Source of the DNA: Celeribacter indicus
GTDB lineage: Bacteria; Pseudomonadota; Alphaproteobacteria; Rhodobacterales; Rhodobacteraceae
Reading direction: 5' to 3'
Assembly: GCF_000819565.1 (NCBI RefSeq)
Contig: NZ_CP004393.1
Span: 4,092,001-4,156,000, forward strand
DNA length: 64,000 nt
Both the position numbers and the translations under genes were made by a program. Every line of letters starts with the position of its first letter. The stretch's first letter is position 1. Of this stretch, positions 8,969-16,974 are shown one piece after another. The notes below the pieces were generated by a model. The model was not told the origin of the DNA. It saw only the letters and a list, made by a program, of their open reading frames with translations, and made no database searches.

Positions 8969-10138
8969 ATGCTTGAGGAAAATGATGCTGTAACGGATGC
9001 ACCGAGCTGTGCGAACATCTTCGTGTCGGTGGAGATGAGCCGGTCAAAGTGGGTGGTTGGCATCCATGTGCCAACGGCTGACAAGATTGCGTTGCATACG
9101 ATGACCTGCGGCGATGTAGACGCCTTACTGACATTGGTCGATCGAGCACGAGCGAAGCTAGCACCGGACGGCGGCACACCGGCCGTCGTCGTCTGCTACG
9201 AGGCGGGATACGAAGGCTTCTGGCTCTACCGTCGCCTCATCACGCTCGGTATCCGTGTCGTGGTGATTGATCCGGCAAGCTTGCTGGTCGACCGCCGGGC
9301 CAAGCGCGCCAAGACAGATCGGATCGATGCGCGAGCGATGGTTCGTGCTTTGATGGCCTGGTCGCGAGGCGAACCGCAAGTGCTTAGCGAGGTTCGTGTG
9401 CCGACCGTAAAACAGGACGATGCGCGTCGCGGACTGCGCGAGCGACAGCGTCTGGTAAAAGAGAGGACGGCGCACGGGAACCGGATCAAAGGTCTGCTGA
9501 AAACGCAGGGGATCATGGATTTCGACCCCCGTGCCGCAGATGCAGTGGCACGCCTGGATGCGCTCGTTACTGGAGATGGCCGGCCGCTCGGGCCTTGCTT
9601 GAAGCGGGAGATTGTGCGCGAGCTCGAACGTCTGGGGCTGGTGATGCAGCAGATCGAGCAGGTCGAGGCAGAACGTGACGCCGTAGTCCAGAAGTGTGGG
9701 CAACAAGTCGATACGACCGCAGAACCTGAACGGGCGGCGACGATGATCGCGGTGCTAAACCGGCTGAAAGGGATCGGGATGAGCGACGCCACGATCCTGG
9801 TGCGGGAAGCGTTCTGGCGCGGCTTCCGCAACCGTCGCGAGATTGGCGGCTGGAGCGGGCTTGCGCCGGCACCTTGGGCCAGCGGATCGGTGTCGCGCGA
9901 CCAGGGCATCACCAAGGCGGGACCGCCGCTGCTGCGGGCGCACTTGATTCAGATGTGCTGGCGCTGGCTGTTCTGGCAACCGGACAGCGATCTGGCGCAA
10001 TGGTTCCGAAAACGCACTGAAGGTGCGACGGGTCGAATGCGGCGCATCATGGTGGTGGCACTCGCGCGCAAGCTGCTGATAGCCTTGTGGCGGTATGCGA
10101 CGACGGGCATGGTTCCGCGGGGCGCCATCGTTACCTGA
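8969..10138 (+). CDS. IS110-family transposase (DEDD recombinase)
   Basis: This 389-residue transposase has two parts. The N-terminal RuvC-like DEDD domain has SVEMSRSKWVVG, VVCYEAGYEGFWLYRRL and the invariant KTDRIDARAMVRAL. The C-terminal Transposase_20 domain has LNRLKGIGMSDATILVRE and WSGLAPAPWASGS. The first acidic position is Glu rather than the more usual Asp, as in some IS1111-group members. A ribosome site (AGGAG) precedes the ATG. The gene is full length, so the copy may still be active. It sits inside hipA in the opposite orientation. Confidence 0.95.
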   Translation: MLEENDAVTDAPSCANIFVSVEMSRSKWVVGIHVPTADKIALHTMTCGDVDALLTLVDRARAKLAPDGGTPAVVVCYEAGYEGFWLYRRLITLGIRVVVIDPASLLVDRRAKRAKTDRIDARAMVRALMAWSRGEPQVLSEVRVPTVKQDDARRGLRERQRLVKERTAHGNRIKGLLKTQGIMDFDPRAADAVARLDALVTGDGRPLGPCLKREIVRELERLGLVMQQIEQVEAERDAVVQKCGQQVDTTAEPERAATMIAVLNRLKGIGMSDATILVREAFWRGFRNRREIGGWSGLAPAPWASGSVSRDQGITKAGPPLLRAHLIQMCWRWLFWQPDSDLAQWFRKRTEGATGRMRRIMVVALARKLLIALWRYATTGMVPRGAIVT

Positions 10139-10470
10139 GCGGCCTCGTCAAAGTTTCTAATTCCTGCGCGGCTCGCGACCGCCGGGGATGCCGGGTGGAT
10201 GTGCGACCGAACTCTCACTGGGCTGAAAGATGCCGCTTTTAGAGAAGGGTCCCATCCCTCGAAGGGCAGCACCCGCAGCAAACGGGATTGGGGTTACGGC
10301 GCCGGCGCTGACCGGGATTGTCGGACCGGATAAAAGTCGAGCCGGTGACAGGCTTTTGCAGATCACGCCCTTGCCAGGAACATCCGGCGACAGGAAGCCA
10401 AGTTTATGATTGCAGTGCGGGGCCTCGAGTTGCGTTGCGCCCGGCGGCCACGTTATGCCCTATTGACAGG
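10139..10470 (+). ncRNA. Candidate bridge/seek RNA region of the IS
   Basis: IS110-family recombinases are known to use a structured guide RNA from the non-coding end of the element (downstream of the gene in the IS1111 group). These ~330 bases after the transposase stop have no gene, are GC-rich and contain several short inverted repeats. Placement rests on family knowledge and position. No guide loops were assigned. Confidence 0.4.
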
Positions 10471-10485
10471 TGGGGCCCCATAAAA

Positions 10486-10643
10486 GTGAGAGAGGGCTCA
10501 AGCGAGAACCGCTCCGCATCCTTCAGCCAGGCGGGGTCGTACTCGAACAGGATGGTCTCATTACCGCGGACACGGTTGCTGCGCGCCAGCCCGACAGGAT
10601 GCAGGCAGCCATTCAGATCGACGTGAACCTCGAAATCAGCCAT
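10486..10643 (-). pseudogene. hipA: hipA-like kinase toxin, 5' fragment
   Basis: Reading leftward from the ATG at 10643, 52 codons give MADFEVHVDLNGCLHPVG, then an RVRG turn and FEYDPAWL, ending in RFSLEPSLT. This is the N-terminal domain of a HipA protein. It stops exactly where the IS begins and joins logically to LTRGAFAPP at ~8900. No hipB-like HTH gene is visible upstream. Instead a dehydrogenase remnant begins within ~90 bases. Confidence 0.83.
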
Positions 10644-10730
10644 CGCGCGTTGGCCCAGCTGGCCGTTTGAAATGGACACTCTTCGGCAAATCGGCACTGG
10701 CCAGAGCCTGTCGGGCGGCTGAGCCGCCGG

Positions 10731-11033
10731 CAGGTAGATGTCACCGGCAGCGTCTACACTCCCACGGCGCTTCCGCAGCGGGTTGATGACTGTTTCAATC
10801 GGATCCTGGACACGGCCGGAAAGAACGCTGATACGCGGCTTGCCGCGCAATGGGCGGCGGGCGAGATGGATGGCGGCGGCGCAATGCTGCAACTGGCAGA
10901 GAGCTACACGACCACCAAACTGCCGGCGACGGATGCCCGCGATCAGGCCAACGCTTGCCTCTACCTCGCCAGCGACATGGGCAAAGCCGTTGCCGGCCAA
11001 ATCCTGCAGGTCGACAACGGCGCCTATATGTAA
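10731..11033 (+). pseudogene. Short-chain dehydrogenase (SDR), 3' remnant
   Basis: About 100 codons in frame end at TAA 11031-11033. The C-terminal part, DQANACLYLASDMGK then AVAGQILQVDNGAYM, is the classical end of an SDR oxidoreductase, and GSVYTPTALPQRVDD resembles the loop after the active site. There is no start codon, Rossmann GxxxGxG or catalytic YxxxK upstream, so only the last third survives. The break at ~10731 adjoins the start of hipA, which points to an older rearrangement unrelated to the IS. Confidence 0.8.
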
Positions 11034-11341
11034 GGCCGAAGGCGACGGTAAACTCTGATCTGCAGGGGCGCGGGACAAAAGGAAGGGGAGAAATCTCCGC
11101 CCCTTTTGCATGTCGACCGGAGCTCGCCCTTGTTTTGCCAAACGCCTTCCGATTGCCATCAGCTACATAAAATCCGAGGAAATTCGCGCCGATTTTTTGA
11201 GACGGTGAAAGTTGTCTTGCAAAAATATTTGCATTGCTAAAAAAATTGAAATGCAAAGCTAAACTTACTCCATGAAACTTTCGACTTCTTTTGGGTAGCG
11301 AAAATTCTGGTCAACATCTAGACAAAGAGGTGACACGCCGC
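11034..11341. other. Intergenic region ahead of the amino-sugar operon
   Basis: These 308 bases hold no gene. The distal half (from ~11165) is markedly AT-rich and carries the TGCAAA palindrome described separately, so it is the promoter region of agaS. Confidence 0.7.
11218..11233. promoter_or_regulatory. Candidate operator upstream of agaS: TGCAAA-AATA-TTTGCA
   Basis: This is a perfect 6+6 inverted repeat with a 4-base centre, and a further TGCAAA half-site lies at 11252-11257. It sits ~110 bases before the agaS start in an AT-rich stretch, a good place for the operon's repressor. Assignment to the regulator at 15801-16682 is a guess. Confidence 0.5.
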
Positions 11342-12436
11342 ATGGGAACCGCAACCGTTGAGTATTCGCACAGCGCGACATGGTCCGAAATCTGCGCACA
11401 GCCGGCCATCTGGCGAGGCTGGGCCGACGCCCTCGAAAGCCATGCGCGAGAGGTGCGGGACTGGGTCGCTACAGAAGGGTTCGAGGATGTGATCTTTGCG
11501 GGCGCGGGCACATCGGCCTTTATCGGCGATATTCTCGTACGGCCTGCTGCTACCGGCCCGCGTCTGCACGCGATTCCCACGACCGACATCGTGTCCAACC
11601 CGCTCGAGACGCTCGTGAACAACCCGAAAACGCTCGTGGTCCAGTTCGGGCGCTCGGGGAGCAGCTCGGAAAGCGTGGGAACGCTCGATCTTCTCGACGC
11701 GCAGTTCCCCGATGTCGCGCGGCTCCACATCACCTGCAACTCCGAAGGGGCGCTTGCGACGCGCACCCCGCGCGGGCGCGGCGCACAAAAGGTCATTCTT
11801 CTGCCCGAAGCCACCCATGACTCGGGCTTTGCGATGACCTCGAGTTTTTCGACCATGCTATTGACGGCCGAGGCCTGTTTCGGGGCGCCCAGCGATCTCC
11901 GCGCCCGGCTCGACGCGCTCTCCGCCGCGGCCGAGCGGCTGGTTGCGCTGTTTGCTCAAAAGACCCCGGCGCGCCCAGGGCGCGCCGTCTTCCTCGGCTC
12001 CGGCGCCTACAAGGGGGCGGCGCGCGAGGCCGCTCTCAAGGTGCTCGAACTGACGGCGGGCCGCACGGTCACCGCCTGGGACAGCACGCTGGGGTTCCGA
12101 CACGGGCCGAAGTCGATCCTGACCGGTGCGGATCTGGTGGTCGTGGGCGTTCATCCCGACACCCATGCCGCGCGTTACGACCGCGATGTCGTCTCGGAAA
12201 TCCGCGCGCAATTCCCCGAGACAACGGTAGTGTCGCTCGGCTCTGAACGGGAAGATATCGACCTCGGCGGATCCGGGCACGCCACCTGGGACGCCGTACT
12301 CTACGTCCTCGCAGCGCAGGTCTGGGCCACGCAATGGTCGGCAGTCCTCGGGCTGAATATCGACAACCCTTTCGTAGAACAGGGAAACCTGTCGCGGGTC
12401 GTCTCGGGCGTCACGCTCTATCCGCTGGAGGCCTGA
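11342..12436 (+). CDS. agaS: AgaS-like sugar-phosphate isomerase/deaminase (SIS domains)
   Basis: This 364-residue cytoplasmic enzyme has two SIS sugar-phosphate folds: VIFAGAGTSAFIGDIL and VVQFGRSGSSSESVG, then VFLGSGAYKGAAREAALKVLELT and STLGFRHGPKSIL. The family converts galactosamine-6-phosphate to tagatose-6-phosphate and ammonia. It starts at ATG 11342, behind AGAGGTG. A TTG start 17 codons upstream is possible but has no ribosome site. The gatZ-like gene follows within 3 bases and nagA after that, which supports a GalNAc rather than GlcNAc route. Confidence 0.9.
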   Translation: MGTATVEYSHSATWSEICAQPAIWRGWADALESHAREVRDWVATEGFEDVIFAGAGTSAFIGDILVRPAATGPRLHAIPTTDIVSNPLETLVNNPKTLVVQFGRSGSSSESVGTLDLLDAQFPDVARLHITCNSEGALATRTPRGRGAQKVILLPEATHDSGFAMTSSFSTMLLTAEACFGAPSDLRARLDALSAAAERLVALFAQKTPARPGRAVFLGSGAYKGAAREAALKVLELTAGRTVTAWDSTLGFRHGPKSILTGADLVVVGVHPDTHAARYDRDVVSEIRAQFPETTVVSLGSEREDIDLGGSGHATWDAVLYVLAAQVWATQWSAVLGLNIDNPFVEQGNLSRVVSGVTLYPLEA

Positions 12437-12439
12437 GCG

Positions 12440-13729
12440 ATGAAGGATCACTCCGACAGCACCGGTTTCGCGGCCGGGATCGCACGCAACCGAGCGGACG
12501 AGGGCTTTGCCTTCTGCAGCGTCTGCTCGGCGCATCCCGATGTCCTCGTGGCCTCGCTGCGCCTCGCGCGGGACTACGGCGTACCCATGATCGTCGAGGC
12601 GACGAGCAACCAGGTGAACCAGTTCGGCGGCTACACCGGCCTCAAGCCGGCCGATTTCGTCGCCATGGTCCACGCCCTCTGCGCTGCCAACGGGATCGAG
12701 CCGAACGGGGTGATTTTCGGCGGCGATCACCTTGGTCCGCAGGCCTGGAAACACCTTCCTGCGGACGAGGCCATGGCCCGCGCCGAGGCAATGATGACCC
12801 TCTACATCGAGGCGGGTTTTACCAAAATCCACCTCGACTGCTCGGAAGGATGTGCGGGCGAGCCGCGCGCCGTGAATGACATGGTCGCCGCCGCGCGCGC
12901 CGCCCGTCTGGCGCAAGTCTGCGAGGCCGCGGCCAAGGATCGGTCCGGCTCGATCTCCTACATCGTGGGCACCGAAGTGCCGCCGCCGGGTGGCGCCCGC
13001 GCGGGCGAGGGAGAGGCGGTTGCGCCGACACCGCCGGCAAATGCAGCCGCCACGATCGAGGCGCATCGCGCAGCCTTCGTCGCGGCCAGTCTCGACAGCG
13101 CATGGTCGCGGGTCCGCGGCCTCGTTGTGCAGCCTGGCCTCGAATTCGCGCCCGATCACGTCGACCGCTTCGACATCGCGCAACCCGACCTCCTGTCGCC
13201 CGTGCTCGCCGACCATCCGGCGATCTGCTTCGAGGCCCATTCCACCGATTACCAGTTCCCCGAGGTTTTCAAGGCCCTCGGCCGCCGGCACTTCGGCGTG
13301 CTCAAGGTCGGCCCCGCCCTGACCTTTGCCTATCGCGAGGCGCTCTACTTGCTGTCCGCGATCGACGGCTGGATCACACAGTCCCCGCCTGTGTCCGGCA
13401 CAATGGAACGGCTCATGCTCGCCGATCCCGCCGCCTGGACTAACCACTACGTGGGCGACGCGCAGCGACTTCAGCTCTTGCGCCACTTCGGCTATGCTGA
13501 TCGTATCCGGTATTACTGGACCAATCCGGAGGCCATCGAGGCCGTGAAGCAACTTGAGGCGCGGATGGATCGAGCCGACATTCCCGAACCGCTGCTCGCC
13601 CAGTATCTTTCAGCCGATGCGCGCAGGCGCGTGAGCGACCTCAGGGCACAGGGCATGAGCCCGTCGAAGGCCGTGATCCACACGCGGATCGAGGCCGCCC
13701 TCGCGCCCTATCTGGAGGTCAGCCGGTGA
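12440..13729 (+). CDS. GatZ/KbaZ-like protein, probably tagatose-6-phosphate 4-epimerase
   Basis: This 429-residue protein of the GatZ/KbaZ/AgaZ family shows AFCSVCSAHPDVLVASL, EATSNQVNQFGGYTG, GGDHLGPQAWKHLP and KIHLDCSEGC. In enterobacteria GatZ/KbaZ supports the class II aldolase GatY/KbaY. No aldolase or tagatose-6-phosphate kinase gene occurs here. GatZ homologues that work alone as D-tagatose-6-phosphate 4-epimerase (giving fructose-6-P) have been described in Agrobacterium, and that role fits this operon better. The assignment is therefore family membership plus context. It is coupled to nagA by a GTGA overlap. Confidence 0.85.
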   Translation: MKDHSDSTGFAAGIARNRADEGFAFCSVCSAHPDVLVASLRLARDYGVPMIVEATSNQVNQFGGYTGLKPADFVAMVHALCAANGIEPNGVIFGGDHLGPQAWKHLPADEAMARAEAMMTLYIEAGFTKIHLDCSEGCAGEPRAVNDMVAAARAARLAQVCEAAAKDRSGSISYIVGTEVPPPGGARAGEGEAVAPTPPANAAATIEAHRAAFVAASLDSAWSRVRGLVVQPGLEFAPDHVDRFDIAQPDLLSPVLADHPAICFEAHSTDYQFPEVFKALGRRHFGVLKVGPALTFAYREALYLLSAIDGWITQSPPVSGTMERLMLADPAAWTNHYVGDAQRLQLLRHFGYADRIRYYWTNPEAIEAVKQLEARMDRADIPEPLLAQYLSADARRRVSDLRAQGMSPSKAVIHTRIEAALAPYLEVSR

Positions 13730-14814
13730 CGCAACGCCTGGCTGCCCGCCATATCTGGGCCGACGGGCGTTTCCAGTCGGGTCTGGCGCTGGAATACGAC
13801 CGCGACGGCGTGGTCGCGATCGCGCCCGCTCGCGATGGCGATGCCACGGTCGAGCTGATCGGCCCGGCGCTCACCGACCTGCAAGTCAACGGCAGTGGCG
13901 GGGTCATGCTCAACTCTGACCCTACCGCCGAGACCCTTCGCAAGATCGTCGCCACGCAGCGCTGCCTCGGCACCGGCTGGGTGATGCCCACGCTTATCAC
14001 CTGCGAGCCGGAAAAGCTCCACCTCGCGACGCAAGCGGCGCTTGACGTGCGGGGCGAGCCTGGGTTCCTCGGGCTGCACATCGAAGGCCCGCACATCAAT
14101 CCGGCACGCAAAGGGACACACGATCCCCGCTACATGCGCGATTTCGATACGGAGACGCGGGCGGCGGTCACGCGCCTGCGGGCGGCGGGCATTCCGGTCA
14201 TGCTGACGCTCGCGCCCGAGATCGTCGACCCCGAGGTGGTGCGAGAGATGACCGCGCTCGGCGTGGTCGTCTCCGCCGGACATTCGGCGGCCACGGAAGC
14301 ACAGGGCAAGGAGGCGCTCGCCGCCGGCCTGCGCGCTTTCACCCATCTTTTTAATGCAATGCCGCCGATGCTCTCGCGCGATCCGGGGCTCGTCTGTGCT
14401 GCGATCAACTCGGACGGCTTTTGCGGGATCATCGCGGACGGCCACCATGTGGCATGGGGCATGCTCCAGTTGGCCTGTCGCGCGCGCCCGACCTCAGGTC
14501 GCACCTTCTTGGTTTCGGATGCCATGGCGACGGTCGGGGGCGAGGACTCCTTCGAGCTTTACGGCGAAACCATCCGCGTGCAAGACGGAGCGCTGGTGAA
14601 TGGGGCAGGCTCGCTCGCCGGTGCCCATATCGACCTCGCAACCTCCGTCCGCAACGCCGTGCGCCACATCGGCCTGCCGCTGGAAGAGGCCTATCTTATG
14701 GCCGCGATGGTGCCGCGCGACGCGATGCGTCTGCCGCGTGCGGCGCTCCGCCCCGGCCAGCCGCTCGCCGAGGTGATCGCCTTCGATGCCGCTGTGGAGC
14801 GGGTCACACTCTGA
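13726..14814 (+). CDS. nagA: N-acetylhexosamine-6-phosphate deacetylase (NagA/AgaA type)
   Basis: This 362-residue amidohydrolase removes acetate from GlcNAc-6-P or GalNAc-6-P. The metal ligands and active site are visible: Glu in HIEGPHINPARKG, His in SAGHSAATEAQGK, HLFNAMPPM, the DGHHVAWG substrate loop and the catalytic Asp in LVSDAMATVGG. It starts with GTG at 13726, overlapping the previous stop (GTGA). The AgaS and GatZ neighbours favour GalNAc-6-P as substrate, but sequence alone cannot separate the two. A bidirectional terminator follows. Confidence 0.92.
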   Translation: MTQRLAARHIWADGRFQSGLALEYDRDGVVAIAPARDGDATVELIGPALTDLQVNGSGGVMLNSDPTAETLRKIVATQRCLGTGWVMPTLITCEPEKLHLATQAALDVRGEPGFLGLHIEGPHINPARKGTHDPRYMRDFDTETRAAVTRLRAAGIPVMLTLAPEIVDPEVVREMTALGVVVSAGHSAATEAQGKEALAAGLRAFTHLFNAMPPMLSRDPGLVCAAINSDGFCGIIADGHHVAWGMLQLACRARPTSGRTFLVSDAMATVGGEDSFELYGETIRVQDGALVNGAGSLAGAHIDLATSVRNAVRHIGLPLEEAYLMAAMVPRDAMRLPRAALRPGQPLAEVIAFDAAVERVTL

Positions 14815-14830
14815 CGCAACAAACCCAATG

Positions 14831-14864
14831 AAAAAAGGCGCCTCCGGAACTCGGGGCGCCTTTT
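14831..14864. terminator. Bidirectional rho-independent terminator between nagA and the ROK kinase
   Basis: AAAAAA precedes the stem GGCGCC (14837-14842) / GGCGCC (14855-14860), and TTTT follows. The A-run and T-run make it work for both convergent genes, nagA rightward and the kinase leftward. Confidence 0.9.
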
Positions 14865-14868
14865 CCCG

Positions 14869-15804
14869 TCAAGCGATCACCAAGTCCTGCGTCAGCATCG
14901 CCGCGCCGCGCACGCCGCTTGCATCGCCGAACTTCGCCCTGCGGATGGATGGCCCCACGGTTCCGCGCAGGACGACGCGCGACAGCCGGTCCTCGAGCAG
15001 GCGCTCGACGCCGTCGACATTCGAAAGCCCGCCGCCCAGGACGATCACATCGGGATCGAGCGACATTTGGATGGTGAGCAAGGTTTGTGCGCATAGGTCA
15101 AGCCAGACGTCGACGACAGCCTGCGCCTGTGCATCGGCCTTGGCGTACAAAGCGAAAATCTCGCGCGTGCCGGTAGCCTCCAGACCGAGGTGGCGCGCCA
15201 GCCGCTCCAGGCCCGGCCCCGCGACCAGCGTTTCGAGGCAAGCGATCCGACCGCACCCGCACGCGATCTGCGGCAGATCATGCGCCCGCGCCGTCGCGGC
15301 CCCGATCGGCAGATGGCCGACCTCGCCCACGAGGCCCTGCAGCCCGTCGACGAGATGCCCGTCGACACAATAGGCGCCGCCCAGTCCCGTACCCATGATG
15401 AGACCGAAGACATGGCGGGCCCCGTCGCCGGCCCCCCCACGGGCCTCGGACAAGGCAAAGCACTTGAGGTCCTGCCCGATCACGAGATGCGGCAGGCGGG
15501 CCGTCAGGTCGTCGCGGAACGGACGCCCCGAAGCGGGAAGGTTCGCGGCATGGTAGAGCCCGCTCGTCTTGCTAAAATAGCCGGGCAGCCCGATCCCGAC
15601 GGCGAGTGCGGGATCCTGCGCCTGCACAGAAAGCCAGGCATATTGCGCATCAATCGCGGCCAGAAGATCCTCGTAGGACCCCCGGGGCGTGTCGAGGCGA
15701 CGCGTGTCCAGTTTCTTGAAATCTCTGTCAAAAAGGGCGGCCTCGATTTTCGTGCCGCCCAGGTCGATGCCGCCGTGGAGGCGCTTGGTGTCCGTCGTGG
15801 TCAT
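14869..15804 (-). CDS. ROK-family sugar kinase (N-acetylhexosamine kinase)
   Basis: This 311-residue kinase has the ATP motif GIDLGGTKIEAALF at the N-terminus, GTGLGGAYCVDG in the middle, and the ROK zinc site CGCGRIACLET. NagK-type enzymes of this family phosphorylate N-acetylhexosamines, which is the step needed before NagA if an ABC system brings in free or glycosidic sugar. Its start at 15804 overlaps the regulator's stop as ATGA. An upstream in-frame Met at 15861 lies inside that gene and was rejected. The substrate (GalNAc or GlcNAc) is inferred from neighbours. Confidence 0.9.
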   Translation of the reverse strand: MTTTDTKRLHGGIDLGGTKIEAALFDRDFKKLDTRRLDTPRGSYEDLLAAIDAQYAWLSVQAQDPALAVGIGLPGYFSKTSGLYHAANLPASGRPFRDDLTARLPHLVIGQDLKCFALSEARGGAGDGARHVFGLIMGTGLGGAYCVDGHLVDGLQGLVGEVGHLPIGAATARAHDLPQIACGCGRIACLETLVAGPGLERLARHLGLEATGTREIFALYAKADAQAQAVVDVWLDLCAQTLLTIQMSLDPDVIVLGGGLSNVDGVERLLEDRLSRVVLRGTVGPSIRRAKFGDASGVRGAAMLTQDLVIA

Positions 15805-16682
15805 GCCGTGCCCTTTACCGTACGGGCATCGGAGGCTGCAGAGGCGTCGGGACGCACACAAAAGACTTCGACTCCCTGCGCGCGGATCGCCCGCAGTTCG
15901 TCGGATTCTTCGGGCAGGTCCGTGACGAGGGTTGCGACGGCGTTGAACCGGCAGATGTTGTGCAGGGCGGGCTTCGAGAATTTCGTACTGTCCGCAAGCA
16001 CGATCACCCGCGAGGAGGCCGCGATCATCGCGCGGTTGCTGTGGGCTTCGTCCTCGCGATAGGTCGAAAGGCCAGCCGCTGCCGAAACGCTGTCAGCGCT
16101 CATGACGAAGGCATCGAACCGCATGTGGGCCAGGCTACTCTCGACCAGCCGCCCGGTCATTGCCATGGCATCGGGACGGATTGTGCCGCCAGTCATCATC
16201 ACTTCATGCTTGCCCAGCGACAGCAAGTTGCGCGCCACGATCAGCCCCGTGGTCATGACGGTCATCGGAGCGTGGTCGGCGAGCGCCGACGCAAAGAACT
16301 CAGCGGTGGAACCGTTGTCGATCAGGAAGGAAGAATCGCCCGTGACGAGCTGGGCCGCGCGCTCCGCGATGGCGCGCTTGGCATCCATGTTGACCAAGCG
16401 GCGGTCGGTCGGCAGCGGCTCGATAAAGGTGCCGGCATCCGACTGGTGGGCGAGGCTGAGAGCAAGGTTGATGCGGAACTCCGACAGGCCCGTATGGCCG
16501 AATTCGCGGCAGAATCGGATGAGCGTCGGCTCCGAGACACCGAGATCCGCGCAGAGTTCGCGACTCGTGTTACGAATGAAGGTTTCGGTCTCCTTTAGAG
16601 CGTAGGCTGCGATGGCGCGCAGCTTCGGCGTCAGGGTCTGGCCTTCAGTTTCGAGTCTGCGCAGCAAATCGGTTTCAGTCAT
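15801..16682 (-). CDS. Transcriptional regulator: RpiR-type HTH joined to a DeoR-type sensor domain
   Basis: This 293-residue protein has residues ~1-80 that match the RpiR/MurR helix-turn-helix (LTPKLRAIAAYAL, NTSRELCADLGVSEPTLIRFCREFG). RpiR proteins normally continue with a SIS domain. Here residues ~100-260 instead read as a DeoR C-terminal sensor: FLIDNGSTAEFFASAL, VMTTGLIVARNLL, VMMTGGTIRP, GLSTYREDEAHSNRAMI, VLADSTKF. It probably represses the amino-sugar genes until a phosphorylated sugar binds. The ATG at 16682 is preferred over a TTG six codons upstream. It is coupled to the kinase and divergent from the ABC operon. Confidence 0.88.
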   Translation of the reverse strand: MTETDLLRRLETEGQTLTPKLRAIAAYALKETETFIRNTSRELCADLGVSEPTLIRFCREFGHTGLSEFRINLALSLAHQSDAGTFIEPLPTDRRLVNMDAKRAIAERAAQLVTGDSSFLIDNGSTAEFFASALADHAPMTVMTTGLIVARNLLSLGKHEVMMTGGTIRPDAMAMTGRLVESSLAHMRFDAFVMSADSVSAAAGLSTYREDEAHSNRAMIAASSRVIVLADSTKFSKPALHNICRFNAVATLVTDLPEESDELRAIRAQGVEVFCVRPDASAASDARTVKGTA

Positions 16683-16728
16683 TATTTTACCAACGATCAA
16701 ATTTTCGGCTACCTCAATGTCCGACAGG

Positions 16729-16744
16729 TTGAATATTTTGTCAA
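16729..16744. promoter_or_regulatory. Candidate operator in the regulator/ABC divergent gap: TTGA-N8-TCAA
   Basis: The inverted repeat TTGA...TCAA around ATATTTTG lies in a 292-base, strongly AT-rich gap (16683-16974) between the regulator and the divergent sugar importer. This gap must hold both promoters. No other motif in it was convincing. Confidence 0.4.
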
Positions 16745-16974
16745 ACTAATAATCCTCACCACAAATTATCACTTCATATAAAACAAAACCTTGAAAATAC
16801 CAAAATATCTGAGAGTGTCTAATAGTAAACACAAAAAGTGGAGCGCCAGACGGTGGAACGAAGAGCGATACAACGGCATCGTGATATATTTGCTAAAGTC
16901 TCCGCTCTGGCCTTTTCCATGTGCCGCGGAGTAATCAAAACCCTTGTCCCGCTCGCTGTTCCGAAGAACGTCAC

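Larger units (their letters stand above)
8903..10485 (+). mobile_element. IS110-family insertion sequence (IS1111-like), ~1.58 kb
   Basis: The element carries one transposase gene (8969-10138), a short left end and a non-coding right part of ~350 bp. The ends were set from the interrupted hipA gene, whose codons for LEPSLT stop at ~10486 and resume at ~8902. Near both ends lies a subterminal inverted repeat, TATGGAGC at 8906-8913 and GCCCCATA at 10475-10482 (7 of 8 matching), a few bases inside each border. This arrangement, and the long non-coding region downstream of the transposase, fit the IS1111 group. Exact borders are uncertain by several bases. Confidence 0.8.

Noticed and set aside
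11858..13552. Very long open frame (564 codons) on the minus strand opposite agaS and gatZ
   Set aside because: It is antisense to two well-supported genes, has no domain and an Arg/His/Gly-rich noise composition caused by GC-biased third positions.
12440..13729. Calling this gene a tagatose-bisphosphate aldolase subunit
   Set aside because: No catalytic aldolase subunit or kinase accompanies it here, so an epimerase role is at least as likely. No firm gene symbol was given.
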